Source of the DNA: CAUZIZ01 sp963579905
GTDB taxonomy: Bacteria; Acidobacteriota; UBA6911; RPQK01; JAJDTT01
Direction of reading: 5' to 3'
Length of the DNA stretch: 64,000 nucleotides
Assembly: GCA_963579905.1 (NCBI GenBank)
Contig: CAUZIZ010000008.1
Location: 1-64,000, forward strand
Shown one piece after another: positions 34,608 through 43,508 of the stretch. Under the pieces are notes generated by a model. That model ran no database searches and had not been told where the DNA came from. It saw only the letters and a list, made by a program, of their open reading frames with translations. The position numbers and the translations under genes were made by a program. Within the stretch, counting starts at the first letter, position 1; every line of letters starts with the position of its first letter.

Positions 34608-35903
34608 CTATTGGTTCCGTATGATCCTGAAGCTGGGTACCACCTGCCATCGCATCATACCGTAGATGAGTCCGCTGCTTGTCAGATCGAAGATGTAGGC
34701 GTTGTCGATCCAGTCCTCGATACTGTGCTCCCAGATATTGCCTTGTGCAATGGCGGGTGAGATGGAGTAGCTGCCAGGATGCAGTTGGGGGAGTTGGATC
34801 CGAAAGCCGACCGTGACGATGTCACCCGGTTCGGCCGGTGGAAGGTGGAGCCCTTCGTAGGCCGTATTGGAAGATGTGATCTCGACACCCAGGCGATCGC
34901 GTACTGTGAACCCGATGATTGGATTGGAGAGGGAGTTGTGAATCCGGGCCGAGATTACCAACTGAACTTCTTCCCCAATTGGGGCTTGGTTGAGGACTTC
35001 TCCTCCAAGAGAATAGAGGATGATCCCCAGAATTTCAGCGCCTTTGTTCCCGTAACGGTTGTGGACCTGAGGGATGACGTCGACGACCGGAACGCTGTCA
35101 TCTTGATCGCCAGCGCTCGGGACTTCTCCCTTGCCTGCTGCTCTTCGTTCGCGCTCGAAAATCAGCGCCTGATAACGCTGGACTACCTCGTCCGGGGTCC
35201 CGTCCTCGAGCTTCCGCCCAGCGTCAAGCAGGATCGCTCTATCGCAGAACTGGGTGACGGCCTGCAGGTCGTGGCTCACGAAGACGATGGTCTTTCCTTC
35301 GGCTTTGAGGCGTCGCACCCGATTGAAGCATCGATGTTGAAAGATCAGATCGCCCACCGCAAGCGCCTCGTCCACAAGCAGGATATCTGGATCGACATGG
35401 ATCGCCACCGAAAACGCGAGCCTCATGAACATCCCGGTGGAGTAGGTCCTCACCGGCTGATCGATAAAATTTCCGATTTCGGAGAATGCCAGGATCTCGT
35501 CCAGCCTATTTTCCATCTGACGCTGGTTCAATCCCATGATGGCCCCACCCATGAAAATGTTTTCGCGACCGGTGAACTCGAGATTAAATCCGGAGCCCAA
35601 CTCGAGAAGGGCTGAAACGGTCCCTTTGACGAAGCAATCCCCTCGAGTCTGGGTGAGGATCCCCGCTACCAGTTGAAGCAGCGTACTCTTGCCCGATCCG
35701 TTCTGCCCAATCACGCCCAGCGTGGTCCCGGAAGAGACTTCCAGATCGATGTCCTGGAGCGCCCAGAACTCCCTGTGGAACTGTCGTTTGCCCCAGGTCA
35801 AGAGTTCCCATATTTTGTGACTGGGGCGTTCGTAGATCGGGTACTTCTTGGAGAGGTTATGGAGCTTCACGACGGCTTCGGTCGAGGGCATCTCAGAGGA
35901 CAT
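34608..35903 (-). CDS. Wzt-type ABC transporter ATPase with C-terminal glycan-binding domain
   Basis: A 431-residue ATPase. Walker A IGQNGSGKST, the family-specific signature YSTGMFMRLAFSVAI, and Walker B ILLVDEALAVGD place it with polysaccharide/teichoic-acid exporters. After about residue 270 a beta-rich domain (RYGNKGAEILGI ... PGDIVTVGFRIQLPQ) corresponds to Wzt_C, which reads the polymer end in O-antigen export. Its start overlaps the permease gene by 11 bases. With the two downstream glycosyltransferases it forms an ABC-dependent lipopolysaccharide or capsule export operon. Confidence 0.92.
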   Translation of the reverse strand: MSSEMPSTEAVVKLHNLSKKYPIYERPSHKIWELLTWGKRQFHREFWALQDIDLEVSSGTTLGVIGQNGSGKSTLLQLVAGILTQTRGDCFVKGTVSALLELGSGFNLEFTGRENIFMGGAIMGLNQRQMENRLDEILAFSEIGNFIDQPVRTYSTGMFMRLAFSVAIHVDPDILLVDEALAVGDLIFQHRCFNRVRRLKAEGKTIVFVSHDLQAVTQFCDRAILLDAGRKLEDGTPDEVVQRYQALIFERERRAAGKGEVPSAGDQDDSVPVVDVIPQVHNRYGNKGAEILGIILYSLGGEVLNQAPIGEEVQLVISARIHNSLSNPIIGFTVRDRLGVEITSSNTAYEGLHLPPAEPGDIVTVGFRIQLPQLHPGSYSISPAIAQGNIWEHSIEDWIDNAYIFDLTSSGLIYGMMRWQVVPSFRIIRNQ

Positions 35904-36708
35904 CTACAAACTTTCTCTTGGTCTTTCTGAAGACTACGCCTCCGAGAAGGATCGTCAGGGCTGAGGACCCGGCAAGAATGACCCACGACTCAAGGTCAGG
36001 CACTCGATTTTCGAGAAACAGGCTGCGGTTGATCTCCACCACGTGGGTGAGCGGGTTGAGTCGCATCACAACTCTCAGAGATTCGGGAACCATATCCATC
36101 TGGTAAAACACCGGGGTGAACCAGAACCAGAGCGTCAGCAGTACTGTGAGAATCTGCACTGTGTCTCGCAGGAAGACCTGAAGGGCGGCGGCCAGCCAAC
36201 CGATCCCAAGGGCAAAGAGGATGAGCGGGAGCAAAGTGAAGGGAAACAACATTGAAGCGCTTCCCAGGAGTCCCAAGTAGACCAGGACCAGAAGCAGGAT
36301 GGCGGTGCCTAGAAGATGTGTTACCAGATTGGATAATGCCATCGTAATTGGAAGGATCTCGGAAGGGAAGAGCGTCCTTTGTACCAGGTTTCTTTGATCC
36401 ACAACCGAAGTGCAGGAGCGCATCACCGTATCCTGGAAGTAGAGCCAGGGCAACAAGCCGCAGAAAAGGAATAGGGAAAAGTTATCGGTAGGCCCGGACC
36501 GCAGCTTCATCTGCAGCACGATGGAAAAGACGAAATTGTAGCTGAGGAGTAGAACGAAGGGATGGATAATAGACCAGAAGAGTCCCATCAGCGAACCTAC
36601 ATAGCGTCCCCGCAGGTCCCGCACTACAAAGGTCCAGACCAGATGTCTCCGAATCAGGATCTTCTCGACGAAGTTGTAGAATACGGTCAGGGAAGCACTA
36701 ACCGGCAT
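35893..36708 (-). CDS. Wzm-type ABC transporter permease (polysaccharide export)
   Basis: A 271-residue ABC-2 membrane protein: DLRGRYVGSLMGLFWSIIHP at the start, six hydrophobic segments and PLTHVVEINRSLFL near the end, as in Wzm/TagG. First gene of the operon; the promoter should be within the repeat-containing 36709-36960 region. Exports glycan chains built in the cytoplasm across the inner membrane. Confidence 0.9.
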   Translation of the reverse strand: MPVSASLTVFYNFVEKILIRRHLVWTFVVRDLRGRYVGSLMGLFWSIIHPFVLLLSYNFVFSIVLQMKLRSGPTDNFSLFLFCGLLPWLYFQDTVMRSCTSVVDQRNLVQRTLFPSEILPITMALSNLVTHLLGTAILLLVLVYLGLLGSASMLFPFTLLPLILFALGIGWLAAALQVFLRDTVQILTVLLTLWFWFTPVFYQMDMVPESLRVVMRLNPLTHVVEINRSLFLENRVPDLESWVILAGSSALTILLGGVVFRKTKRKFVDVL

Positions 36709-36772
36709 TGCCCACCTTTAAGCTGAAACGTCGAAAATCCCAAATCACAAGCACCAGGCTCCAACGCAAGTC

Positions 36773-36870
36773 CAACAGAGCCGCGAACGACTTGAGCCGC
36801 TAGCTACATGAGGCCAAGTTCCGAGGAGAGAGCTGGACAACTCTTCCCCACGCAGTGACGCACAATCTCA
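36773..36870 (+). repeat. Interspersed element C, copy 2
   Basis: AACAGAGCCGCGAACGACTT begins it; GGCCAAGTTCCGAGGAGAGA follows after TAGCTACATGA, then GCTGGACAACTCTT and CACAATCTC. Same orientation as the copies at 7961 and 48771. Confidence 0.75.
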
Positions 36871-36923
36871 CCTCTCTCCGACTTGAATCGTTCCCAACCG
36901 ATCCAACACCAGGTGGCAGCCAT

Positions 36924-36945
36924 ACTATTCTTGCGCAGACCCTTA
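36924..36945. repeat. MITE-like element family A, terminal remnant (copy 6)
   Basis: ACTATTCTTGCGCAGACCCT followed by TA is the terminal repeat alone, with no interior. Confidence 0.6.
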
Positions 36946-37026
36946 GGATTCTAGACGGGGAACTCGATAGGTCGCAATCTGAAGATCGAGTGTCGGCAGC
37001 GTCGAGATACCATCCACCGCTGCACC

Positions 37027-37203
37027 CTACATCTGCAGGGAAACCCGAATCGCCTTTCCCTCATCGGCGAAGGAAAAGGCCTGATTGATGTCCGGGAACG
37101 GAAAGCTGTGGGAGGCGATTTTGTGGAAGGGGTAGCGGTGCCCCCGTCGTTCTAGAAAATCGATGGCTCGTGGCAGCACCTCGGATCCACAGACGGCAGG
37201 AGG
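37027..37203 (-). pseudogene. C-terminal remnant of a zinc-type alcohol dehydrogenase
   Basis: Minus strand reads PRAIDFLERRGHRYPFHKIA, SHSFPFPDINQAFSFADEGK and AIRVSLQM before a TAG at 37027-37029. This matches the C-terminal region of medium-chain (zinc) dehydrogenases (YPF-K---H-FPL-DIN-AF-.. then IR). Nothing of the catalytic or NAD-binding part is left upstream, so it is a relic of about 58 residues. The relation rests on my recall of the family ending. Confidence 0.5.
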
Positions 37204-37296
37204 AAGAGGTCGTGTGCTCTACAATGGGTCCCAGGGCAGGGCGGCGAAGACTACTCATAGGTGCTCTCCTTTCTGAAGAGAATATCTCTGAAACGG

Positions 37297-38586
37297 CTAC
37301 CGAGCCAGACGGATTCCGGAGAACTGCCAGCGCGACTCGGTGGGAAAGAAGTTACGATAGGTTCGCCGGATATGCGATTTCGGGGTGACACAGGACCCAC
37401 CGCGAAGCACGTATTGATTGCACATGAACTTACCGTTGTATTCACCCAACGCGCCCTCCAGCGGCTGATAGCCGGGATAAGCCGAATAGTCGCTCGCAGT
37501 CCACTCCCAGACATCCCCGAACATCTGCGAAAGTCTATCGTTGGCTTCGTCGGAAATGGGGAGAGGGTGGAAGGCGGACTCTTCAACGAATCTCCCCTGG
37601 ATCTTCAGGTTCTGGGCCGCGCTTTCCCATTCGTGCTCAGTTGGCAGCCGAGCCTTCGACCAGCGTGCGAAGGCATCGGCCTCAAAGAAACTGATATGAC
37701 AGACGGGCTCACTGGGAGCCATCGATCGCAGACCAGAGAGTGTGAAATTCGACCATCCATCGTCCTGCTTTATCCAGTAGAGCGGTGATGTCCAGCCTTG
37801 CTCGCAGACTTGATTCCAGCCCGCTGAAAGCCACAGCTCGGGGCGAGCGTAGCCGTCATCCTCGATGAACCGCAAGTATTCCTCATTGGTACTCAGCCGG
37901 TTGGCGAGCAGGAATGGATCCAGCCATACCTTGTGCCTGGGAGACTCATTATCGAACGCAAAGTCACTCCCCTCATGCCCGATCCACCCAATGCCTCCTT
38001 CGTTTGAGGACCAGCTCAGGGGAGAGATTTCGGGGGAGGCTTGTGTCGACCGCTCCCGATAGGTGGGATAGAGTGGATTGCACGAGAATACGTGTTTGAT
38101 GTCGGTCAGAAGCAGCTCTTGATGCTGTTGTTCGTGGTGCAGGCCGATCTCAACGACGGGGAGCAGGGGAGCCACTCGGTCAAGGTCGCTTTCTCGGAGA
38201 AACTCCTGCATTCGTTGATCCACCGCTCGCCGATATTCGAAAATCTCCTCCATAGTAGGTCGGGATAAGAGCCCCCGATTGGGCCGCGCGAAGGGCTGGC
38301 CTATGCTGTTGTAGTAGGAGTTGAAGAGATAAGAGAAATCCGCATGGAAGGGAGTGTAGTCCTGGAGGCCCTTCGAGAGGACAAAGGTCTCGAAGAACCA
38401 GGTGACATGGGACAGATGCCAGCGTGTGGGACTCGTGTCCGGCATCGACTGGATGACACAGTCTTCAGGGCAGAGAGGTTCGCAGAGTCTTTCGGTGAGT
38501 TTCCTGACGTCCGAGTAGCGACTCGCATACTCTTCTGCCGGAACGGCGGGAACGTCCTCTTCTCGGATCAGGTCGTCAACTGCCAT
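37297..38586 (-). CDS. EgtB-type ergothioneine-synthase family protein (DinB_2 + FGE-sulfatase)
   Basis: A 429-residue protein. The N-terminal DinB-like part has LSHVTWFFETFVL and HHEQQHQELLLTDIKHV, the non-heme iron ligands (three His) of EgtB sulfoxide synthases. The C-terminal FGE-sulfatase (SUMF1) domain contains HEGSDFAFDNESPRHKVWL, HISFFEADAFARWS, RLPTEHEWE and QLGGSC-type ending (YVLRGGSCVTPKSHIRRTYR). Such enzymes join histidine betaine to cysteine or glutamylcysteine in ergothioneine biosynthesis. EgtD is not seen next to it, so the role as EgtB is inferred from domains. The gene-free stretch 37204-37296 lies between it and the ADH relic. Confidence 0.88.
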   Translation of the reverse strand: MAVDDLIREEDVPAVPAEEYASRYSDVRKLTERLCEPLCPEDCVIQSMPDTSPTRWHLSHVTWFFETFVLSKGLQDYTPFHADFSYLFNSYYNSIGQPFARPNRGLLSRPTMEEIFEYRRAVDQRMQEFLRESDLDRVAPLLPVVEIGLHHEQQHQELLLTDIKHVFSCNPLYPTYRERSTQASPEISPLSWSSNEGGIGWIGHEGSDFAFDNESPRHKVWLDPFLLANRLSTNEEYLRFIEDDGYARPELWLSAGWNQVCEQGWTSPLYWIKQDDGWSNFTLSGLRSMAPSEPVCHISFFEADAFARWSKARLPTEHEWESAAQNLKIQGRFVEESAFHPLPISDEANDRLSQMFGDVWEWTASDYSAYPGYQPLEGALGEYNGKFMCNQYVLRGGSCVTPKSHIRRTYRNFFPTESRWQFSGIRLAR

Positions 38587-38922
38587 AGAATCTTTCTCTG
38601 TCCCCTGATCGAAGCCCCCCCCTCGGCCGACGTGAACCCATGAATCCTAGCAGGCCACTCGAATAATAGTAAACCCGACGTGGGGTCGATTGGTGAAGAC
38701 TCTTCGATTTCTTCGCAGCTCGGTGTGGTTGACGGCCGCGCTGAATCATTCACGAAGAAACTTCGATTATCTCTACCAACGAACATCGATAGCACCGCGA
38801 CCCTTGTAGGACGGGCACTCCTGCCCGTCGAGGACAGCGACGGGCAAGAGTGCCCATCCTACAGGTCACTGCTTTGTCAGATGTTGGTTCGTGCGCATTT
38901 TTCTTGCCGATGAAGTTTCCCC
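38587..38922. other. 336-bp intergenic region with a 57-bp hairpin
   Basis: Upstream of the EgtB-like gene. Contains the 57-bp hairpin at 38806-38862 and a short match (GTCAGATGTTGGTTCGTGC, 38876-38894) to the flank of element C copy 4 (58247-58265). No gene seen. Confidence 0.6.
38806..38862. repeat. 57-bp perfect-arm hairpin element D, copy 1
   Basis: GTAGGACGGGCACTCCTGCC (continuing CGTCG) pairs with CGACGGGCAAGAGTGCCCAT (continuing CCTAC) around an AGGACAG loop; about 25-bp arms with two mismatches. The same length and almost the same sequence occur at 60698-60754. Confidence 0.8.
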
Positions 38923-39210
38923 TCAGGTGTTTTTCGACTCGGGGGCCCCAGCATCCTCGACGGCTCCCAGCCGTTGTTCAATTCTGCGTAGCTCCTCCGA
39001 CACGGCCTTCTGAGACTGTGCGAGCTCGTAGACGGCTGCGATTAGCCGATCGAGGCGGGGCTTGATACCGAAGATGGAAAAAGGCACGAAGAGCCAGAGG
39101 ATGCCGAGGACGATTACCAGACCGAATACCAGCAGCAGGGACGAGCCCATCAGTGCAGCAAGGACGCTCAACAGATCCCCTGGCATTTCGAACTGCAGTG
39201 CGATCGGCAT
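38923..39210 (-). CDS. Small membrane protein with coiled-coil tail
   Basis: A 95-residue protein: hydrophobic residues 12-48 (two close membrane segments or one long helix, ALMGSSLLLVFGLVIVLGIL) followed by a charged helical tail (LIAAVYELAQSQKAVSEELR, RRIEQRLGAV) that could form a coiled coil. GGGAGG lies just upstream of ATG 39210. I do not recognise the family; such small proteins often act as membrane scaffolds, but that is inference. Confidence 0.6.
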   Translation of the reverse strand: MPIALQFEMPGDLLSVLAALMGSSLLLVFGLVIVLGILWLFVPFSIFGIKPRLDRLIAAVYELAQSQKAVSEELRRIEQRLGAVEDAGAPESKNT

Positions 39211-39247
39211 GATTCTCGCCTCCCATACTAAAGAACTTGAGCTTTGC

Positions 39248-40129
39248 TCATCGGTGGGTCGTTCCCAGGGCAGCTTCCTCCCTGACGGTGTCCAGGAACT
39301 CCTCAGGATCGACCTGGTCGCGGAAGAGCACGGGGGCGCAGGCTTCCAGATCGCCTAGGAACATAGCTCGAGTGGCCTGCGTGATATCCAGATCCGAGAC
39401 CAGTAATTGTTCCTGTTTGAGCTCGGTTTGTCCATGGATCTGGCCATCGGGAGCGACGATCAGGCTGCAAGAGTTCTGATGCTTGGGATAGCAGCAGTTG
39501 CAGGAAGCAAACCAGATCGTGTTCTCGGCGGCTCTGGTGACGATCATGGCGTGGTGGATTGGGATCTTCCAGTTTGCGGGTCGTGTCGTGTTGTTTTGGG
39601 GATGGAAGACCAGCTGTGCTCCCTGTCTAACACACTCTGCGGTTGTCTCGGCAAAGCGCATGGCCTCGAAACAGATCACCACTCCCACCCTGACTCCGAA
39701 CAGATCGAAGGTCTCGAGGGTAGTGCCAGGGGTGTAGGCGAGCAAATCAAGCGGAGTCAGCCTGGTTTTGTGATGGACTCCCAGGATGACACCCTCTTCG
39801 TTGATGACCAGGGAAGAATTATAGGGATTCCCGTTTTTCGGATCGGTCTCCAAAGGCGTTTCCGTGCCTAGAATACAGGCCATTCCCAGTTCACCACAGC
39901 GCTCGGCTACAAGTCGGTGGAGTTCGTGCAAGGCTTCGACGGGCACTGGATACTTGGAGGGTGGTGAAGCGACGTCGACCCGATAGCCAACCGTCTGCGT
40001 CTCAGGGAAACACAGGATCTGAACGTCTGCCGCCGCCGCGTCTGCGAGAAAGCGAAAGATCGTCTTCGAGTTCTTTTCGAAATCGCTAGTTTGGCGGCAT
40101 TGGGCCAAGCCGATTCTGAGCATATTCAC
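39248..40129 (-). CDS. Carbon-nitrogen hydrolase (nitrilase/amidase superfamily)
   Basis: A 293-residue nitrilase-fold hydrolase with the full catalytic triad: Glu in LCFPETQTVGYR, Lys in GVHHKTRLTP and Cys in VVICFEAMRFAE. Typical of bacterial omega-amidase/carbamoylase branches; the exact substrate is not predictable. GTG 40129 lies seven to eight bases after AAGGAG, so it is preferred over ATG 40123. Divergent from leuA. Confidence 0.88.
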   Translation of the reverse strand: MNMLRIGLAQCRQTSDFEKNSKTIFRFLADAAAADVQILCFPETQTVGYRVDVASPPSKYPVPVEALHELHRLVAERCGELGMACILGTETPLETDPKNGNPYNSSLVINEEGVILGVHHKTRLTPLDLLAYTPGTTLETFDLFGVRVGVVICFEAMRFAETTAECVRQGAQLVFHPQNNTTRPANWKIPIHHAMIVTRAAENTIWFASCNCCYPKHQNSCSLIVAPDGQIHGQTELKQEQLLVSDLDITQATRAMFLGDLEACAPVLFRDQVDPEEFLDTVREEAALGTTHR

Positions 40130-40227
40130 GATGACACTCCTTATGTCTGGCTAGGAATCCATATTCTAGCACCAGGCTGAGCGAAGCTCACAGGTTACGG
40201 ATCTGCGCCTCTCCAACTCGGCGTTGG

Positions 40228-40257
40228 TTGACTGGGTCTTTTGCCATTCTTTATGAT
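40228..40257 (+). promoter_or_regulatory. Promoter of the leuA operon
   Basis: -35 TTGACT (40228-40233), spacer of 18, -10 TATGAT (40252-40257). The start point would fall near 40264, 30 bases before the leuA ATG. No attenuator or leader peptide was seen. Confidence 0.6.
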
Positions 40258-40293
40258 TGGAGCTATTCTGTCTCGACCCGTAGAGGAGACAAC

Positions 40294-41859
40294 ATGTCGG
40301 ACAAAGTCTACATTTTCGATACGACCCTGCGCGATGGGGAACAGTCTCCAGGCTGTTCGATGAATCTTGAAGAAAAGCTGAAGATGGCACATCAGCTTGA
40401 GCGGCTCAACGTGGACATCGTCGAAGCGGGGTTTCCGATAGCTTCGCAGGGAGACTTCGAGGCGGTACGCGCAGTTGCCAATGAGATTCGTCAGCCCACC
40501 ATCGCGGTTCTTGCTCGTGCCAATCGAGCAGACATCGAGCGCGCCTGGCAAGCCGTTAAGGATGCCCCAAAACCCCGTATTCATACCTTCATCGCAACTT
40601 CAGACATTCACTTGAAGCACAAGCTGCGCAAGACTCGAGCGGAAGTGCTTCAGCAGTCGATCGAGGCGGTGAAGATTGCTCGTGATCTTTGCGAGGACGT
40701 TGAATTCTCGGCCGAAGACGCGACCCGTAGCGATCTCGAGTATCTGGTTGAGGTTTTCGATGCTGCAATCCAAGAGGGTGCGACAACCATTAATATACCT
40801 GATACGGTAGGGTACTCCGTGCCTCGAGAGTATGGGAATCTGGTGAGGGAGCTGATTTCGCGTCTATCCAGTGCCGAAGGCGTCGTCTTCAGTTGCCATT
40901 GTCACGACGATCTTGGGTTGGCGGTCGCGAACTCGCTGGCCGGGATCGAAAGTGGCTGCCGTCAGGTCGAGTGCACGGTGAATGGTATTGGAGAGCGCGC
41001 CGGAAACGCTTCGCTCGAGGAAGTGGCGATGACCCTTCGAACGCGGAAGGAGCTGCTTTCTGCTCACACGGGTATCGTCAGTGAGGAAATCTTCAAGTCG
41101 AGCCGTCTGCTGACAAATCTGACGGGTAGCACGGTTCAGGCCAACAAGGCGATCGTGGGGAAGAATGCGTTTGCGCACGAGGCGGGGATCCATCAGGACG
41201 GTATGCTGAAAAACGCACTGACCTACGAGATCATGACGCCACAGTCGGTTGGAATGCTCAGCAGTTCGTTGATCCTGGGAAAACACAGTGGACGGCATGC
41301 CTTGAGCAGGAAGTACCAGGATCTCGGATATCCGCTTTCCAAGGAGGAGTTGGATCGAGCTTACTTCTTTTTTACCAAGCTCGCGGATCAGAAGAAAGAG
41401 ATCTACGATGAAGACCTGATCGCAATTGTCCAAGACGGCATCAAGGTCATCCCGGATACCTACAAGCTGAAGTACGTTCAGGCGGCTGGAGGGAATCAGG
41501 AATTGTCCTCGGCAGTCGTCAAATTACAGAGAGGGCAGGATATACTGGTGGAGTCTGCCTACGGCGACGGTCCAGTCGACGCCTGCTACAAGGCTATCGA
41601 CCGCATAACAGGCCTCTCAGGTCGCTTGTTGGACTACAGCATCAGTTCCGTGACCCGAGGGAAGGATGCGCTGGGGGAGGTTTTCGTACGGCTGGACGTA
41701 GGCGGAAGAGGGTATACTGGAAAAGCTGCCAGCGTCGACGTGATCGATGGAAGCGCTCGAGCCTACTTGAATGCGGTTAACAAGGCCCTGCACGAGAGCG
41801 ATCGCATGGCCAAACAGGAACTGCAGTCGGTACCCGCCCAGGCAGAGACGGGTTCCTAG
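40294..41859 (+). CDS. leuA: 2-isopropylmalate synthase
   Basis: A 521-residue DRE-TIM metallolyase. N-terminal YIFDTTLRDGEQSPGCSM carries the metal/catalytic residues; SCHCHDDLGLAVANSLAGIE and HEAGIHQDGMLKN complete the site; a C-terminal LeuA regulatory domain (residues about 400-510) suggests leucine feedback. Condenses acetyl-CoA and 2-ketoisovalerate at the start of leucine synthesis. ATG 40294 is preceded by GAGGAG. Its stop codon TAG lies inside the terminal repeat of the MITE-like element before leuC. Confidence 0.95.
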   Translation: MSDKVYIFDTTLRDGEQSPGCSMNLEEKLKMAHQLERLNVDIVEAGFPIASQGDFEAVRAVANEIRQPTIAVLARANRADIERAWQAVKDAPKPRIHTFIATSDIHLKHKLRKTRAEVLQQSIEAVKIARDLCEDVEFSAEDATRSDLEYLVEVFDAAIQEGATTINIPDTVGYSVPREYGNLVRELISRLSSAEGVVFSCHCHDDLGLAVANSLAGIESGCRQVECTVNGIGERAGNASLEEVAMTLRTRKELLSAHTGIVSEEIFKSSRLLTNLTGSTVQANKAIVGKNAFAHEAGIHQDGMLKNALTYEIMTPQSVGMLSSSLILGKHSGRHALSRKYQDLGYPLSKEELDRAYFFFTKLADQKKEIYDEDLIAIVQDGIKVIPDTYKLKYVQAAGGNQELSSAVVKLQRGQDILVESAYGDGPVDACYKAIDRITGLSGRLLDYSISSVTRGKDALGEVFVRLDVGGRGYTGKAASVDVIDGSARAYLNAVNKALHESDRMAKQELQSVPAQAETGS

Positions 41860-42024
41860 TACATTGTAACACAGATTATTACGGGTTTTCCGATGGGGCT
41901 TGTGAGGCGAGATCAAGGCAGGAGTAGGAAGGCGATGCTTGGCCATCTTCGACGGCGACCAACGCAGAGATCGTCCACAACCCCCATCTTCAAACCCGTC
42001 ATAATGTGTGTTACAGCGTACTAG
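41856..42024. repeat. MITE-like element family B (169 bp) between leuA and leuC
   Basis: Left end CTAGTACATTGTAACACAGA continues TTATTACGGGTTT; the right end is the inverted counterpart (AAACCCGTCATAATGTGTGT, TACAGCGTACTAG). Terminal repeats are about 33 bp with four mismatches. The CTAG at each end could be a duplicated target. No protein is encoded. The leuA stop TAG is inside the left CTAG. Confidence 0.8.
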
Positions 42025-42082
42025 GATCTTTCACTTTCCCCTACAGCTTTCAGGCTCGAGTCACTGCTGGGTGCTACCTAAA

Positions 42083-43483
42083 ATGGAAAAAACACTGTTT
42101 GAAAAGATCTGGGATCGGCATGTGGTTGACCAGGAAACGGGCCGGCCGGCGATCCTGTATATTGACGCTCATCTTGTGCATGAGGTGACCTCGGCCCAGG
42201 CCTTCGAGGGGCTTCGGCTAGCCGGGCGGAAGGTGAGGCGTCCGGATTTTACCCACGCCACAGCCGACCACAACGTACCCACTTCTGACCGCTCTCTGCC
42301 CATTCAGGATCCGATCGCCAAGCGGCAATTGGATGCGCTGGAGCAGAACTGCCGGGAGTTTGGCATCACCCTCTATGGGTTGGACAGCCCCCTACAAGGG
42401 ATCATCCACATCATCGCGCCTGAGTTGGGAATCACTCAGCCCGGCATGACGATCGTCTGTGGTGACAGCCATACCTCTACCCACGGGGCCTTTGGGGCCC
42501 TCGCTTTCGGCATCGGGACCAGCGAGGTTGAACATGTTCTGGCCACCCAGTGCTTGCTTCAAGCGCGTCCCAAGACCTTCCGCATTTCCGTGCGCGGAGA
42601 GATCCCTCGAGGTGTGACTGCCAAGGACATCGTGCTGTACATCATACGAACGATCGGAACGGATGGTGCCAGCGGCCACGTCGTGGAATATGCAGGTGAG
42701 GTAATTGAGCATTTAACCATGGACGAGCGGATGACCGTCTGTAACATGTCGATTGAAGCGGGGGCACGGGCAGGGATGATCGCTCCAGACGAGACCACCT
42801 ATGCCTATGTCGAATCGCGTCCTTTTGCTCCCAGCGGATCCGCCTTCCGTGAGTCGGTAGATTTTTGGCAGACGCTGCCTAGCGATGCCGGCGCCATTTT
42901 CGATCGGGAGACCGAAATCGATGTCAGCGATCTGGCTCCCCAGGTTAGTTGGGGAACCAATCCGGGCATGGTGGTCGACGTGACTGGGAGCATTCCTGAG
43001 CCGGATTCGTTTGATTCCGAGCATCATCGGGAAGCGACCCGTAGAGCCCTCGAATACATGGAGTTGAAGCCTGGGACACCGGTTCAGGAGATCCTGGTTG
43101 ATCGGATTTTCATCGGCTCTTGTACCAATTCGCGTATTGAAGACCTTCGCAGTGCCGCTTCGATGGTCAAGGGAAGGAAAGTCGCATCGACCGTTCATGC
43201 GATGGTCGTCCCAGGTTCCCAGAAGATCAAAAAACAGGCAGAAGAAGAAGGGCTCGATCAAATATTTGTGGAGGCAGGCTTCGATTGGAGAGAATCAGGC
43301 TGCAGCATGTGTCTGGGAATGAATCCAGATATCCTCAAACCAGGGGAGCGCTGCGCTTCCACCTCGAATCGTAACTTTGAGGGACGACAGGGCCGTGGTG
43401 GTCGGACCCATCTGGTAAGTCCCAGCATGGCAGCCGCAGCCGCCATTGCCGGACGTTTTGTAGACGTTCGGGAGTGGGATTGA
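42083..43483 (+). CDS. leuC: 3-isopropylmalate dehydratase large subunit
   Basis: A 466-residue aconitase-family protein: GITQPGMTIVCGDSHTSTHG, FGIGTSEVEHVLATQCLLQ and three cluster cysteines in IGSCTNSRIEDLR and SGCSMCLGMNPD, i.e. a 4Fe-4S dehydratase. Isomerises 2- to 3-isopropylmalate with LeuD. ATG 42083 is chosen since family proteins begin near LFEKIWDRHVV; the frame upstream to 42008 overlaps the MITE-like element. Confidence 0.95.
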   Translation: MEKTLFEKIWDRHVVDQETGRPAILYIDAHLVHEVTSAQAFEGLRLAGRKVRRPDFTHATADHNVPTSDRSLPIQDPIAKRQLDALEQNCREFGITLYGLDSPLQGIIHIIAPELGITQPGMTIVCGDSHTSTHGAFGALAFGIGTSEVEHVLATQCLLQARPKTFRISVRGEIPRGVTAKDIVLYIIRTIGTDGASGHVVEYAGEVIEHLTMDERMTVCNMSIEAGARAGMIAPDETTYAYVESRPFAPSGSAFRESVDFWQTLPSDAGAIFDRETEIDVSDLAPQVSWGTNPGMVVDVTGSIPEPDSFDSEHHREATRRALEYMELKPGTPVQEILVDRIFIGSCTNSRIEDLRSAASMVKGRKVASTVHAMVVPGSQKIKKQAEEEGLDQIFVEAGFDWRESGCSMCLGMNPDILKPGERCASTSNRNFEGRQGRGGRTHLVSPSMAAAAAIAGRFVDVREWD

Positions 43484-43508
43484 ACCCTATCTAAGGAGTG
43501 GAGATGGG

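Larger units (their letters stand above)
36709..37026. other. Intergenic region with repeat fragments
   Basis: Starts with TAAGCTGAAACGTCGAAAATCC, related to the sequence at 7856-7880; then element C copy 2 and a 22-bp remnant of element A. No gene seen. Confidence 0.6.

Noticed and set aside
40228..40293. Upstream extension of leuA
   Set aside because: Lies on the promoter and leader; GAGGAG and family start support ATG 40294.
42008..42082. Upstream extension of leuC
   Set aside because: Begins inside the terminal repeat of the MITE-like element; LeuC proteins start near MEKTLFEKIW.
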